From assembly GCF_900142665.1 (NCBI RefSeq), contig NZ_FRBR01000001.1, positions 744,001 to 808,000 on the forward strand: a stretch of DNA of 64,000 nt. The letters are read 5' to 3'. The DNA is from Roseovarius pacificus. Lineage in GTDB: Bacteria > Pseudomonadota > Alphaproteobacteria > Rhodobacterales > Rhodobacteraceae. Below the pieces are notes generated by a model, which saw only the letters and a list, made by a program, of their open reading frames with translations, ran no database searches and had not been told where the DNA came from. Made by a program: the position numbers and the translations under genes. Each line of letters opens with the position of its first letter. Position 1 is the first letter of the stretch. Of this stretch, positions 17,431 through 25,264 are shown piece after piece.

Positions 17431-18459
17431 TTACTCCGTGCGGCCCAGATCGGCCAGAAACGCGTTCAGCATCTCGACACCGCGCCTGGCCAGGTCGTCA
17501 TGCTCGGCATAGGCCTGCCAGAGACTGCGCGCCTCGGCCTCCATCGCCACCCATTCGGCATCGGGGATCGTGCTGATCTCGACACCGGCGGCCTGCATGT
17601 CCTGCATCGCGCGCGCATCGTCGTTCATGCTGCGCATGATGTAATCCAGCGACGACGCGACAGCGGCCTCGTTCAGGATAGCCTTGATATCGTCCGGCAA
17701 ACCGTCCCAGGCCGCCTGATTGACGGCAAAAAAGTTGTTGGGCACCGGCATCGGCGAGGGTTGCACATAATACTTGGCGACCTCGTGGAACGAGTTGTTC
17801 ATGTTCCCCGCAGGGCTTGCCCAGCGCGCGGCATCGACCACGCCGGTGGCCAGCGCCGTATAGATTTCACCACCCCCAAGGAAGACCGGGCTTGCGCCCA
17901 TCTTTTCGTACCAGTCGGCCTCAAGCCCGAACGAGCGGATCTTGAGCCCGTCGAAATCGGCTTGCGAGGTGATCGGCCTGGTCGACATGATGTCCCAGGG
18001 CGGGCTGAGTTGCGGCCCGAGATAATAGACCCCCTGCGCGCCATAGGCCTCGCGCGCCAGATCGAGGAAGCCGCGCTTGTAAAAGAAATTGAACCGTTCG
18101 ACCGGCGTGCGCAGCGAACCGGGCACACCGCTTTCGAGGCTGGCGATCGGGCCCATCTTACCGGCGTAATAGCCCCCGGTCAGCACGGCCATTTCCGTCA
18201 CCCCGGCAGACACCGCTTCCAGCCCGTCCTTCATCGGAAACAACGATCCGACCGGATAGATTTCAAACGCGATACGGCCCCCGGACATTTCCGACGCCAG
18301 GCCGGCGAACTTCTCTTCCAGCGCGACATAGCCGGGTTCACCGGCGTTCAGGTTACTCTGGATGCGCCACTGGAAATCCTGCGCCGATACGGCGCCGGGC
18401 AAAAGCGAACTGCCAAGCAGCGCCGCCGATCCGAGCATCAGTTTCAGGGATTTTAACAT
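17431..18459 (-). CDS. dctP: TRAP transporter solute-binding protein (DctP family)
   Basis: The protein is 342 aa with a Sec signal peptide ending AVSA at about residue 26. The mature domain shows DctP features: VGSLFPMKDGLEAVSAGVTEM, the substrate-gating arginine region FDGLKIRSFGLEADWYEKMGASPVFLGGGEIYTALATGVVDAARW, and NNFFAVNQAAWDGLPDDIK. The long MGASPVFLGGGEIYTAL stretch resembles the carboxylate or 2-oxo acid type rather than the sialic-acid type. It is the first gene of dctPQM, with an IclR palindrome 29 bases ahead of its ATG. Confidence 0.92.
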   Translation of the reverse strand: MLKSLKLMLGSAALLGSSLLPGAVSAQDFQWRIQSNLNAGEPGYVALEEKFAGLASEMSGGRIAFEIYPVGSLFPMKDGLEAVSAGVTEMAVLTGGYYAGKMGPIASLESGVPGSLRTPVERFNFFYKRGFLDLAREAYGAQGVYYLGPQLSPPWDIMSTRPITSQADFDGLKIRSFGLEADWYEKMGASPVFLGGGEIYTALATGVVDAARWASPAGNMNNSFHEVAKYYVQPSPMPVPNNFFAVNQAAWDGLPDDIKAILNEAAVASSLDYIMRSMNDDARAMQDMQAAGVEISTIPDAEWVAMEAEARSLWQAYAEHDDLARRGVEMLNAFLADLGRTE

Positions 18460-18823
18460 GGGATATCTCCTCTCTGCTGGTTTAATGTCTCGATTATCGA
18501 GATTTAATTTTACTTAATGGAACTTTTGCAAAGAATTGTTTTCCGGTCAAGCCCGCCTCGCACCAGAAAACCAGACAAAAACCGATTCCGGCGCCAGAAT
18601 GATGAAGAACTCATCGCCGAACCCCGAAACACCGCCCGCGAAACGAACCGGCATGCCCCGGCTGGACTGGCACCTGTCTGGTATGAAAACCTTGGTCCTG
18701 TTCGTATCGGGATACATTTTTGTGCGCATCGGTCCGATACCGACAGCCCCCCGCCGCGACTTTCGCCAATGGAGTTGAGTTCTCTTACTCCCCTGCTAAG
18801 GTATAGGATATCTTTTTGACGGT
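18460..18823. other. Intergenic region between dctP and the secreted-protein cluster
   Basis: About 360 bases between two divergent transcripts. The left end holds the dctP operator. The rest has short open frames of up to ~100 codons with no Shine-Dalgarno or family resemblance, which I do not call genes. The right end must hold the promoter of the 18824 cluster; TTGAGT at about 18774 is a possible -35, but no convincing -10 follows. Confidence 0.5.
18488..18502. promoter_or_regulatory. Perfect palindromic operator before dctP (IclR-type)
   Basis: TCTCGATTATCGAGA is a perfect odd-centred palindrome 29-43 bases upstream of the dctP ATG. Thirteen of its 15 bases recur at 14598-14612 in front of hyuA. 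This links TRAP uptake and the hyu operon to one regulator, most simply the IclR protein at 14732. Confidence 0.65.
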
Positions 18824-19696
18824 ATGTCGCTCATGCGGTTTTTATTTTTGCTCTTTCTCGGCATATTTATTGGCACACAGCCCGCTCAGGCTGACTGGAC
18901 CCTCGCGCCGAACGGAAACTGGATCTCCCAAACCCCGACCGCCATTGGCGTTTCGGTGGATGGCGTCAAGGCGCTGTCGCTGACATGCGCCAACGGGGCA
19001 CCGCTGATCTACACCAGCGGCTATCCGGCGACACCCGGCCAGAACCGTCAGGACAGTTTCACCGTCACCGTCGAGGGCCGGGATTTCCCGATAACCGGCG
19101 AACATTCACCGCCCGATGGCCTCTGGACGGGCATCCCCCCGGCGGCGCTTGTCGATGCCCTGAAAAAGGGGCGGGTGGCGGATATCCGGCCGCCCGGTCA
19201 GGGCAAGGCGCGCATGTCGCTCAAGGGTTCGTCGAGGGCGATTGATGCGGCGCTGGCGGGATGCATGCCCGTGGCCGATCAGGCCTCCTCCCCGCCAACC
19301 GGCGGCGGGACCGGTCGTATCGTCCTGACCGGCGCGCTGATCGCCGAGGCCTGTGGCGGCGCGTTCGACATCGCCGACGGGGCCGAACTGACGGGCCTTC
19401 TGGATGGCGACGACAAACCCGATATCGTGCTCGACTGGGCAGGCGTGACCTGCGCCGACAGGTCCAGGGGGCGCGGCGCCGGGCGCTGCGGCATCAATAT
19501 GTGCTCGGTCGAGGTGTTCCTCACCCAGACCCAGAGCAGCCAGCAATTGCTGGGCTTGCAGCCGCAAATCGTGAACCGCGCCTTCGGCAAATCCGCGCTG
19601 CGCACGCTGGCGCTCAGGCCCTCCTGCCCCGACGGTGCGCTGGAATGCGTGATCGACTGGCGCTGGACCGGCACAAGGCTGGAGCCCGCGCAATGA
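18824..19696 (+). CDS. Secreted cysteine-rich protein of unknown function, first of three
   Basis: The protein is 290 aa. A Sec signal peptide (MSLMRFLFLLFLGIFIGTQPAQA) is followed by two regions: an N-terminal beta-rich part (WTLAPNGNWISQTPTAIGV.., about 25-150) ending at a conserved Cys, and a C-terminal part with LLDGDDKPDIVLDWAGVTC, GRGAGRCGINMCSVEVF and SCPDGALECVIDWRWTG. At least eight cysteines, many CxnC-spaced, suggest disulfides in the periplasm or outside the cell. The LDGDDKPDIVLDW stretch recalls aspartate-rich calcium-binding loops but is not a clean EF-hand. The weak Shine-Dalgarno leaves ATG 18833 as an alternative. Its stop overlaps the next start (ATGA). I do not recognise a named family. 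Confidence 0.8.
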   Translation: MSLMRFLFLLFLGIFIGTQPAQADWTLAPNGNWISQTPTAIGVSVDGVKALSLTCANGAPLIYTSGYPATPGQNRQDSFTVTVEGRDFPITGEHSPPDGLWTGIPPAALVDALKKGRVADIRPPGQGKARMSLKGSSRAIDAALAGCMPVADQASSPPTGGGTGRIVLTGALIAEACGGAFDIADGAELTGLLDGDDKPDIVLDWAGVTCADRSRGRGAGRCGINMCSVEVFLTQTQSSQQLLGLQPQIVNRAFGKSALRTLALRPSCPDGALECVIDWRWTGTRLEPAQ

Positions 19697-21267
19697 GGTG
19701 GCTCGCCTGTCTCCTGACCCTGTCGCTGGCTCAGGGGGCAGCGGCGCAAACCGAACTCGATCTTTTCGGCGCGATGGTCGAAGGCCCGGACGGCACGGCG
19801 CTGGCCACCGCGACCAGCGTCGGCGGCACGCCCGAACACTTGCTGTACCTGACCTCTGCCGAGGCCGCGGGCATGCCCGGTGCCTGCCTCCGTATCTGGG
19901 CGCGGGGCGCCTGCCACCCGACCAGAGCGGCGGACGGCGCTCCGCTTGCCGGGCTGCCGGGGCTGGGCCTCGTGGCCGTGACGATCCCGAATGACGAGAT
20001 GATGGCCAAATTCTCGGAGCTGCGGATCACGGCGATGCCCACGGTCGGCACCTTCGATGCCGCACGCGATGGACGACAGGTCCAGATCCTGACCCAGAAC
20101 GCCTTTGGCGGCTGGGAAATCCCACTGGACCCGGCAGAGGTGTCGGGAAAAACCGGGCGCGGCATCACGATCCGCACCCCCGCCCTCTCCGGCCTCAGCA
20201 CCGGCGCGCCGGTCGTCCACGGCGAAAAGGGCCTGATCGGCGTCATCGACGCGGCCCGGAACGGCAGCGCAAGCGTGGTGGACTTCGCCCGCATCGTCGA
20301 GGCCGTGATGACGGCAGGATATGCCGTGCCCCCCGAACTGCGCCCGCAGGCCGGGCCACAGGGCGAGTTGCCCCGCCAGGTCGACAACGAGATGGGCCGC
20401 CTGTTCGTCTTCAGCGACAACAGCAGCATCCAACAGGGGCTTTCGGGGTTCTACGGCCCGTCGCAGGGGCTGGGCTTCGATGCGAATTTCGTGACCGGCA
20501 TAGAGTACAGCGTCTGGAGCGTCGATCTTCAGGGCGCCTCCGGGGCCTTGCTGGCAAGCGGCGCGAAAACCGTTCCCATGATCCCCGGCGGCATGCCGCT
20601 CGAAGCGCCCTATGACGGGACGCCGCCGGATATCGTCGCCACCTGCGTCCTGCACGCGACGCCCGCCTCTCAGGGGCGCCGGGCGATGGTGATGCAGTTC
20701 TGGCGCGCGGTGCCGGACCGCTACAATCCCAATACCGGCAACAAAAGCTATGACGAGGCCGCACCGCCGCTCACCGGCTGGGCCGATCATGCAAGCCCCT
20801 GCGCAGACCGCCTGACGCGGCTCGATGCCGAACGTCGCGCCGCCCTTCAGGGACTCGCCCCGCCGCCCACCGCCGCACCGCCCGTGCCCGCGCGCCCCAC
20901 CGGCACCGCCAACCCGGCCCCACCCGGCGAATGGGCCCCGATCGCGCAATGGCCGGTAACGGGATATCCCGCCACGTCCATCGCGCTGGCACAGGGCCGC
21001 ACCCTCACACTGGGCTGCACCGAAAGCCGCGAACTGGTGCTGACCATCGCACCGGGGGCGAGCGTCTCCGGCTTCCTGATCGGCGGACAGGCCGCCACCG
21101 AACAGGGCGAGGCCGACGGGATGGCCTACGGATTTTTCCCCGGCACTGGTTTCGGGCAACTGGCCGCCGGGGCCAGCATCGGCTTTCGGATCGACGGCGC
21201 ACCCATGGACCTGCCCGGCCCCACGACCCTGCAAGGCGGACCGCTCGGGGACACCTGCCGCCCATAG
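19693..21267 (+). CDS. Secreted protein with a degenerate trypsin-like fold and a C-terminal domain shared with its neighbour
   Basis: The protein is 524 aa with a Sec signal peptide (MRWLACLLTLSLAQGAAAQ). The N-terminal ~190 residues look like a chymotrypsin-fold protease remnant: LYLTSAEAAG where LTAAHC would be, and LSTGAPVVHGEKGLIGVIDA where GxSGGPV..GLIG is expected, with Thr in the nucleophile place. The middle (200-385) is unassigned. A Pro/Ala linker (about 388-410, PPPTAAPPVPARP) leads to a final ~110-aa domain (WPVTGYPATSIALAQGRTLTLGC..) resembling in pattern the N-terminal half of the 18824 protein. It overlaps that gene by four bases, so they are co-translated. The protease relationship is by eye only. 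Confidence 0.75.
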   Translation: MRWLACLLTLSLAQGAAAQTELDLFGAMVEGPDGTALATATSVGGTPEHLLYLTSAEAAGMPGACLRIWARGACHPTRAADGAPLAGLPGLGLVAVTIPNDEMMAKFSELRITAMPTVGTFDAARDGRQVQILTQNAFGGWEIPLDPAEVSGKTGRGITIRTPALSGLSTGAPVVHGEKGLIGVIDAARNGSASVVDFARIVEAVMTAGYAVPPELRPQAGPQGELPRQVDNEMGRLFVFSDNSSIQQGLSGFYGPSQGLGFDANFVTGIEYSVWSVDLQGASGALLASGAKTVPMIPGGMPLEAPYDGTPPDIVATCVLHATPASQGRRAMVMQFWRAVPDRYNPNTGNKSYDEAAPPLTGWADHASPCADRLTRLDAERRAALQGLAPPPTAAPPVPARPTGTANPAPPGEWAPIAQWPVTGYPATSIALAQGRTLTLGCTESRELVLTIAPGASVSGFLIGGQAATEQGEADGMAYGFFPGTGFGQLAAGASIGFRIDGAPMDLPGPTTLQGGPLGDTCRP

Positions 21268-21291
21268 ACACGACGGAAAAGGAACATGACG

Positions 21292-24200
21292 ATGATCTTT
21301 CGGACAGTCTTGGTGATCCTGATCGCCCTCGGCACCGCCGCCCAGGCCCAGATGGCCGACAAGACCGAAATCGCCCGCACCCTGTTCCTCGAGGCCATCC
21401 GCGCCACCCCCTCGCTGGCCGATGAAAACGACCCCCGGCGTTTTGCCCTGATGACCTATGTCGATCCCGGCTCGTCCAAAACCTTCGGGCAACGCCCCGC
21501 CGCCGAACAACAGCAGAACCTCGACGCCGCCGAGACCTGGATCAGGCAGCAGTTGCAACAGCCCCCCGCCCTCCCGCTGAAGATCGAGGTCGCCCTGCCC
21601 GCCGCGATCCAGATGAACGACGACGGCTCGGTGCGGCTCAGGGCCGGCAGCGGCAAGAAGCCCAAAATCGTGTCCGGCACGCTCGACGCGCTCAGGGTTC
21701 AGGCGCCACTGCAATCGCCGGGCGTCGAAATCTATCCGATTCAGCCGTTCGACCTGACCGCGCTGCGCCCGCCCGCCGCCGTGCAGGACCGGCTGGAGGG
21801 CCTTGCGCGCTCCCGTCAGGGCGTGATGATCGTCGCGCAGATCACGGTCACCCGCATCAATCCCACCGTGCAAAGCCGCGTCACCAGCGCCGCCGGGAGT
21901 GTCGACGCCCTGGCAGTGCACGAGATCACGGCCGTGAACCGCGAGTTGGTGCCGGGCAACCTGATCTGGACCCTCCCGGCACCGGAGACCGACGCCGACA
22001 GCGTGACACTGGCCAATGTCGAACAGGCGCTGCGCCTGCGCTCGCGCGACGGGCGCTACCTGGACGAACGGCAGGGCGGGGCCAGCGCGCTCAACCAGCT
22101 GATGCAATGGCGCGCCCTGACCGCCCTGCCCATCGAAGATATCCTCTCCCGCCGCCTCAGCCCCGATCTGTTCTGGCAGGCCTATCTGCAAATGGCCCCG
22201 CGCGCCCTGCAAGACAGGCTGATCCCCCCCGACAAGCTGACTCCGGGCCGGGATCGTTTCGCCCTGCATATCAACGACATCGAACAGCGCGACCTGGAAG
22301 ACCGGACACTCCGCGCGCTGCTGCCGCAGATCGCCGCGGTCCTGCCGCAAGACCCGATTGCCGTCACCTCGACGGTGACCGTTCCCATGTCGGATTACGA
22401 TTTCGACAAGGGCGGTTTTGCCGTGACCTTCCGCGCCGGTGGCTGGCTTCTGGGAACGCATTACCCGGTCGTCAGCGGGCTGCCCGATTTCTTCAGGATC
22501 GGCCAGAACGAAGCCACCCAGATCCTCGACCGGATGGCCATGATCGACGGGCCGGGGCGGAAATTCCTGACCCTCTATGCCGAACTGGGCCTTCGCGCCC
22601 GCGAAACCGTCTTTGCCCCGGACGGCCCCATCGGCCTGCCGCGCATTACGCCGGGGTTCGATCTGAGCGCCCTCAGCCTCCATGCCGGGTCGAACCACCC
22701 CGATCACGACTCGTTGCAGACCAACAAGCTGCTGGATCTCGATCCGCAAAACTATCGCGGAGCGGAACAGCCGATTGCGGATCGCGACGAACTGGCCCTC
22801 TGGGGCGAACTGTCCGGTGATCCGGGCGCGCGGGGCGAGGATCTGATCGCCGCCGCCATGCAGGTGGCCGAAGATCGGGCCGCCTTCGCGCAGGCGATGA
22901 ACCGGCGCGGACAGGCCGATGACCCGCTCGCCGCCGCCCATGCCCTGGCCATGCCCGACCCGCCCGTCCTGACCGGCACGATGACATTCGTCAAACAGGG
23001 CACGGGCTGGAGCGCGAACGGCTTTCGCTGGACCTACCGGAGCAACGAAAGCGGCCTCGACGCGCCGCAGGTCGAACTGGCCGATTCCTCGATCCTGACC
23101 AATCTGCCGCTGAGCGACACGCAGGACAGCGCCATGCAGGCAATCGGCGGCACCGTGCAGTACCGTGCGCTTTTCACCCCCGTGGCCACCGCCATCAAGG
23201 GCGGGCGGACCACCGTTTTCGTTCGTCTCAGGGAAATCGCCCTGTTTTCGCACCAGAAGGACGAAACCGGCCTGCCCCTCCTGCGCGTCATCCTGAAGGA
23301 AGAGCCCGGCACCGCCCAACCCGAGGCACCGCAAAGCGCGGACTTGCCGGACCGGCCCGAAATCGTGATGCTGGATCACGATTTTCTCGATCTGCTACAG
23401 GTCCGCGAAACGGGCGACTCGCTGGACGAGGCGACGCTCGACCGGATGTTTCTGGATCGGCTGCACCGCGAATTGCGCACGCAAAACGACGCCGACCTGT
23501 CCTGGGGGCGGTTTTTCGATCCCATTCCGCAGCGCCTGAACCGGATTGAGCGCGCCGCGATGCTGCCCGCCTTCCAGGCCTGGCAGACGGCCCGCGTCGC
23601 GGCCCTGCCCGAGCGTGTCATGCTGCGGGTGGCGACCAACCCGATTTCGGCGGGCTGCGCGGCACTGAGCTATGCCCATCCCTCGCAGGTCAACGGGTTC
23701 TCGCCCGGCGTCAAGGCGATGCTCGAAGGGCTCGATTACGCCGCGTTGGCGCAATCTGTCGGAAATACGCTCGGCATGCTCGAAAAGACCGCGCAGAAAA
23801 TCCCCGAACGCAAACCGGTGCTGGCCGACACCCGCCTGACGCAGATCGGCGGGCGGCCCATCTATCAGCTCTATCGCACGGCCCGCCATCCCAGCGTTTC
23901 GGCCTGCGTCGGGCAAGAGCGCTTGGATGCCGTGACTGACGGTTTCGATCCCGCCGCCAGCCAGACGACCGATGCCGTCATCGTTCTGAACCACCCGATC
24001 CTGATCGCGAACGAGCGCCGTCAGGTGGTTGAAACCCGCCATCTGGCCCGCCTCGCCGATATCGCCTTCGTGCCCGGCACACCGGCAGGACCCGGGCCGC
24101 GCCATGCGGGCACCTTCCGCATCGAGCTCGACGTGACCGACAGCATATTCTACGGACAGGACGCCCTGCCGCAGCGCCATATGCCCGACCCCACCGGCAA

Positions 24201-24996
24201 GCCCGTCCGCCTGTCGGTCGCGCAGGTCGAAAACCTCCGCGTTCCGGCCCCGCAGGTGAGCGACATCAAGGGCATGAGGCTGGAGACATCGGCGGAAGAC
24301 ATGGAAATCGCGCTGATCGCCAACGGCGCGGGGCAACGCGACTATGCCCAGAGCTTTGCCCGCCAGATCTCCCCCAAACCCGTTCCCGGATTGGGCACCC
24401 TGCCCGCCACCGAGGCGATCACCGATGCAACGATGCTGATCGACCTGCCCGAACACGAGGCGATCCTGTCGCTGTCCGACAGCCGGACCGGAACACCGCG
24501 TCTCGGGCTGGGACGGATCAAGCTGTACGATCCCGCCGCGGTGACCTCCGACGGGCTGGCCGGGGCGCTCATCAAGAAATACGGCGAACCCCGCTTTGCC
24601 GAAGCGGACCGCCGGGGTGGCCGCCAACTCAATCGCTATGTCTGGGGCTACCACCCGGCCATTTCCATGCCGTACTGCCTGCCGCAGATGAACGAAACCG
24701 CCGGTCGCCAGATGCGGGACGCCTTCAGGATCGACAACGACGAAGACCGCCGTTTCCTCGATCTCGCCAATGCCCTGACCTGGCCGCAATTCGGATCGCT
24801 GACCGAGGCCGGCCCGGATTTCGGCCTGTGCCAGCCGATCGTGATTGCAGAAATCTCGACCCACGCCGACAAACTCAGCCTCAGCACCTGGGTGATCGAC
24901 CCGGCGGTCTTGTCCGGGCTTGACTGGGGTGGTGACGACGGCACGCCCAAAACCGCCGGGGAGTTGGCCAGCGAAGCCGCCGATATCGACCTCTGA
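21292..24996 (+). CDS. Very large secreted protein of unknown function, third of the cluster
   Basis: The protein is 1234 aa from ATG 21292, which has AAGGA eight bases before it; an in-frame ATG at 21286 sits too close to that site. A Sec signal peptide (MIFRTVLVILIALGTAAQAQ) is present and no later membrane helix is evident. The sequence is rich in beta-type segments (VMIVAQITVTRI, LSDYDFDKGGFAVTF-like MSDYDFDKGGFAVTF, TTVFVRLREIALF, FRIELDVTDSIFYG). It has cysteine pairs near GCAALSY..SACVG and PYCLP..GLCQP, and ends in an acidic tail. I do not recognise a family. It starts 24 bases after the preceding stop, in one operon with the two other secreted proteins. Confidence 0.78.
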   Translation: MIFRTVLVILIALGTAAQAQMADKTEIARTLFLEAIRATPSLADENDPRRFALMTYVDPGSSKTFGQRPAAEQQQNLDAAETWIRQQLQQPPALPLKIEVALPAAIQMNDDGSVRLRAGSGKKPKIVSGTLDALRVQAPLQSPGVEIYPIQPFDLTALRPPAAVQDRLEGLARSRQGVMIVAQITVTRINPTVQSRVTSAAGSVDALAVHEITAVNRELVPGNLIWTLPAPETDADSVTLANVEQALRLRSRDGRYLDERQGGASALNQLMQWRALTALPIEDILSRRLSPDLFWQAYLQMAPRALQDRLIPPDKLTPGRDRFALHINDIEQRDLEDRTLRALLPQIAAVLPQDPIAVTSTVTVPMSDYDFDKGGFAVTFRAGGWLLGTHYPVVSGLPDFFRIGQNEATQILDRMAMIDGPGRKFLTLYAELGLRARETVFAPDGPIGLPRITPGFDLSALSLHAGSNHPDHDSLQTNKLLDLDPQNYRGAEQPIADRDELALWGELSGDPGARGEDLIAAAMQVAEDRAAFAQAMNRRGQADDPLAAAHALAMPDPPVLTGTMTFVKQGTGWSANGFRWTYRSNESGLDAPQVELADSSILTNLPLSDTQDSAMQAIGGTVQYRALFTPVATAIKGGRTTVFVRLREIALFSHQKDETGLPLLRVILKEEPGTAQPEAPQSADLPDRPEIVMLDHDFLDLLQVRETGDSLDEATLDRMFLDRLHRELRTQNDADLSWGRFFDPIPQRLNRIERAAMLPAFQAWQTARVAALPERVMLRVATNPISAGCAALSYAHPSQVNGFSPGVKAMLEGLDYAALAQSVGNTLGMLEKTAQKIPERKPVLADTRLTQIGGRPIYQLYRTARHPSVSACVGQERLDAVTDGFDPAASQTTDAVIVLNHPILIANERRQVVETRHLARLADIAFVPGTPAGPGPRHAGTFRIELDVTDSIFYGQDALPQRHMPDPTGKPVRLSVAQVENLRVPAPQVSDIKGMRLETSAEDMEIALIANGAGQRDYAQSFARQISPKPVPGLGTLPATEAITDATMLIDLPEHEAILSLSDSRTGTPRLGLGRIKLYDPAAVTSDGLAGALIKKYGEPRFAEADRRGGRQLNRYVWGYHPAISMPYCLPQMNETAGRQMRDAFRIDNDEDRRFLDLANALTWPQFGSLTEAGPDFGLCQPIVIAEISTHADKLSLSTWVIDPAVLSGLDWGGDDGTPKTAGELASEAADIDL

Positions 24997-25016
24997 ATGC
25001 GCCGCCTGACTCGGGC

Positions 25017-25041
25017 ACTTGCGTCCATGTTGGACGCAAGT
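25017..25041. repeat. Perfect inverted repeat after the secreted-protein cluster
   Basis: ACTTGCGTCC (25017-25026) and GGACGCAAGT (25032-25041) flank a five-base loop; C25016/G25042 extends the stem to 11. It lies 20 bases after the 24996 stop. No U-run follows, so it may be a Rho-aided 3' stabiliser rather than an intrinsic terminator. Confidence 0.55.
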
Positions 25042-25069
25042 GTTCCGGCAGGCCCCCGGTTTCGTACAA

Positions 25070-25110
25070 AACCCGCGTACACTTCGTACGTTTCGTACAA
25101 TTTCCGTGCC
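25070..25110. repeat. Repeated TTCGTAC motif upstream of the TonB receptor
   Basis: GTTTCGTACAA, ACTTCGTACG and TTTCGTACAA occur within 40 bases (about 25070-25108), with one more CGTACA between them. The CGTACG/GTAC cores are self-complementary, so each copy is a short palindrome. The cluster lies ~155-195 bases before the receptor ATG and may be a multi-site operator or simple mutational repeat. Confidence 0.4.
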
Positions 25111-25264
25111 CGCTTTTCCCGCCACACCGCGCCACGGAATCCCCGGAATCCTCTGGCGCAGCTTGACCTGACAAAAACACTAAGATAACGCGCCCGGAAC
25201 AGCCAGACGCCGTGTCATCCCGTGCGCTCCAGCCAATTTCATACTATTACGCTGAGGGACACAC

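Noticed and set aside
18517..18819. Short plus-strand frames of 80-100 codons between dctP and the secreted cluster
   Set aside because: No Shine-Dalgarno, no recognisable family and overlapping alternatives in two frames; the region more likely holds promoters.
19279..23379. A 1366-codon open frame on the minus strand
   Set aside because: It lies antisense to the three secreted-protein genes, has Arg/Gly/His/Gln-rich low-complexity composition typical of GC-rich shadow frames, and lacks a signal or family motif. The plus-strand genes have signal peptides and coupled starts.
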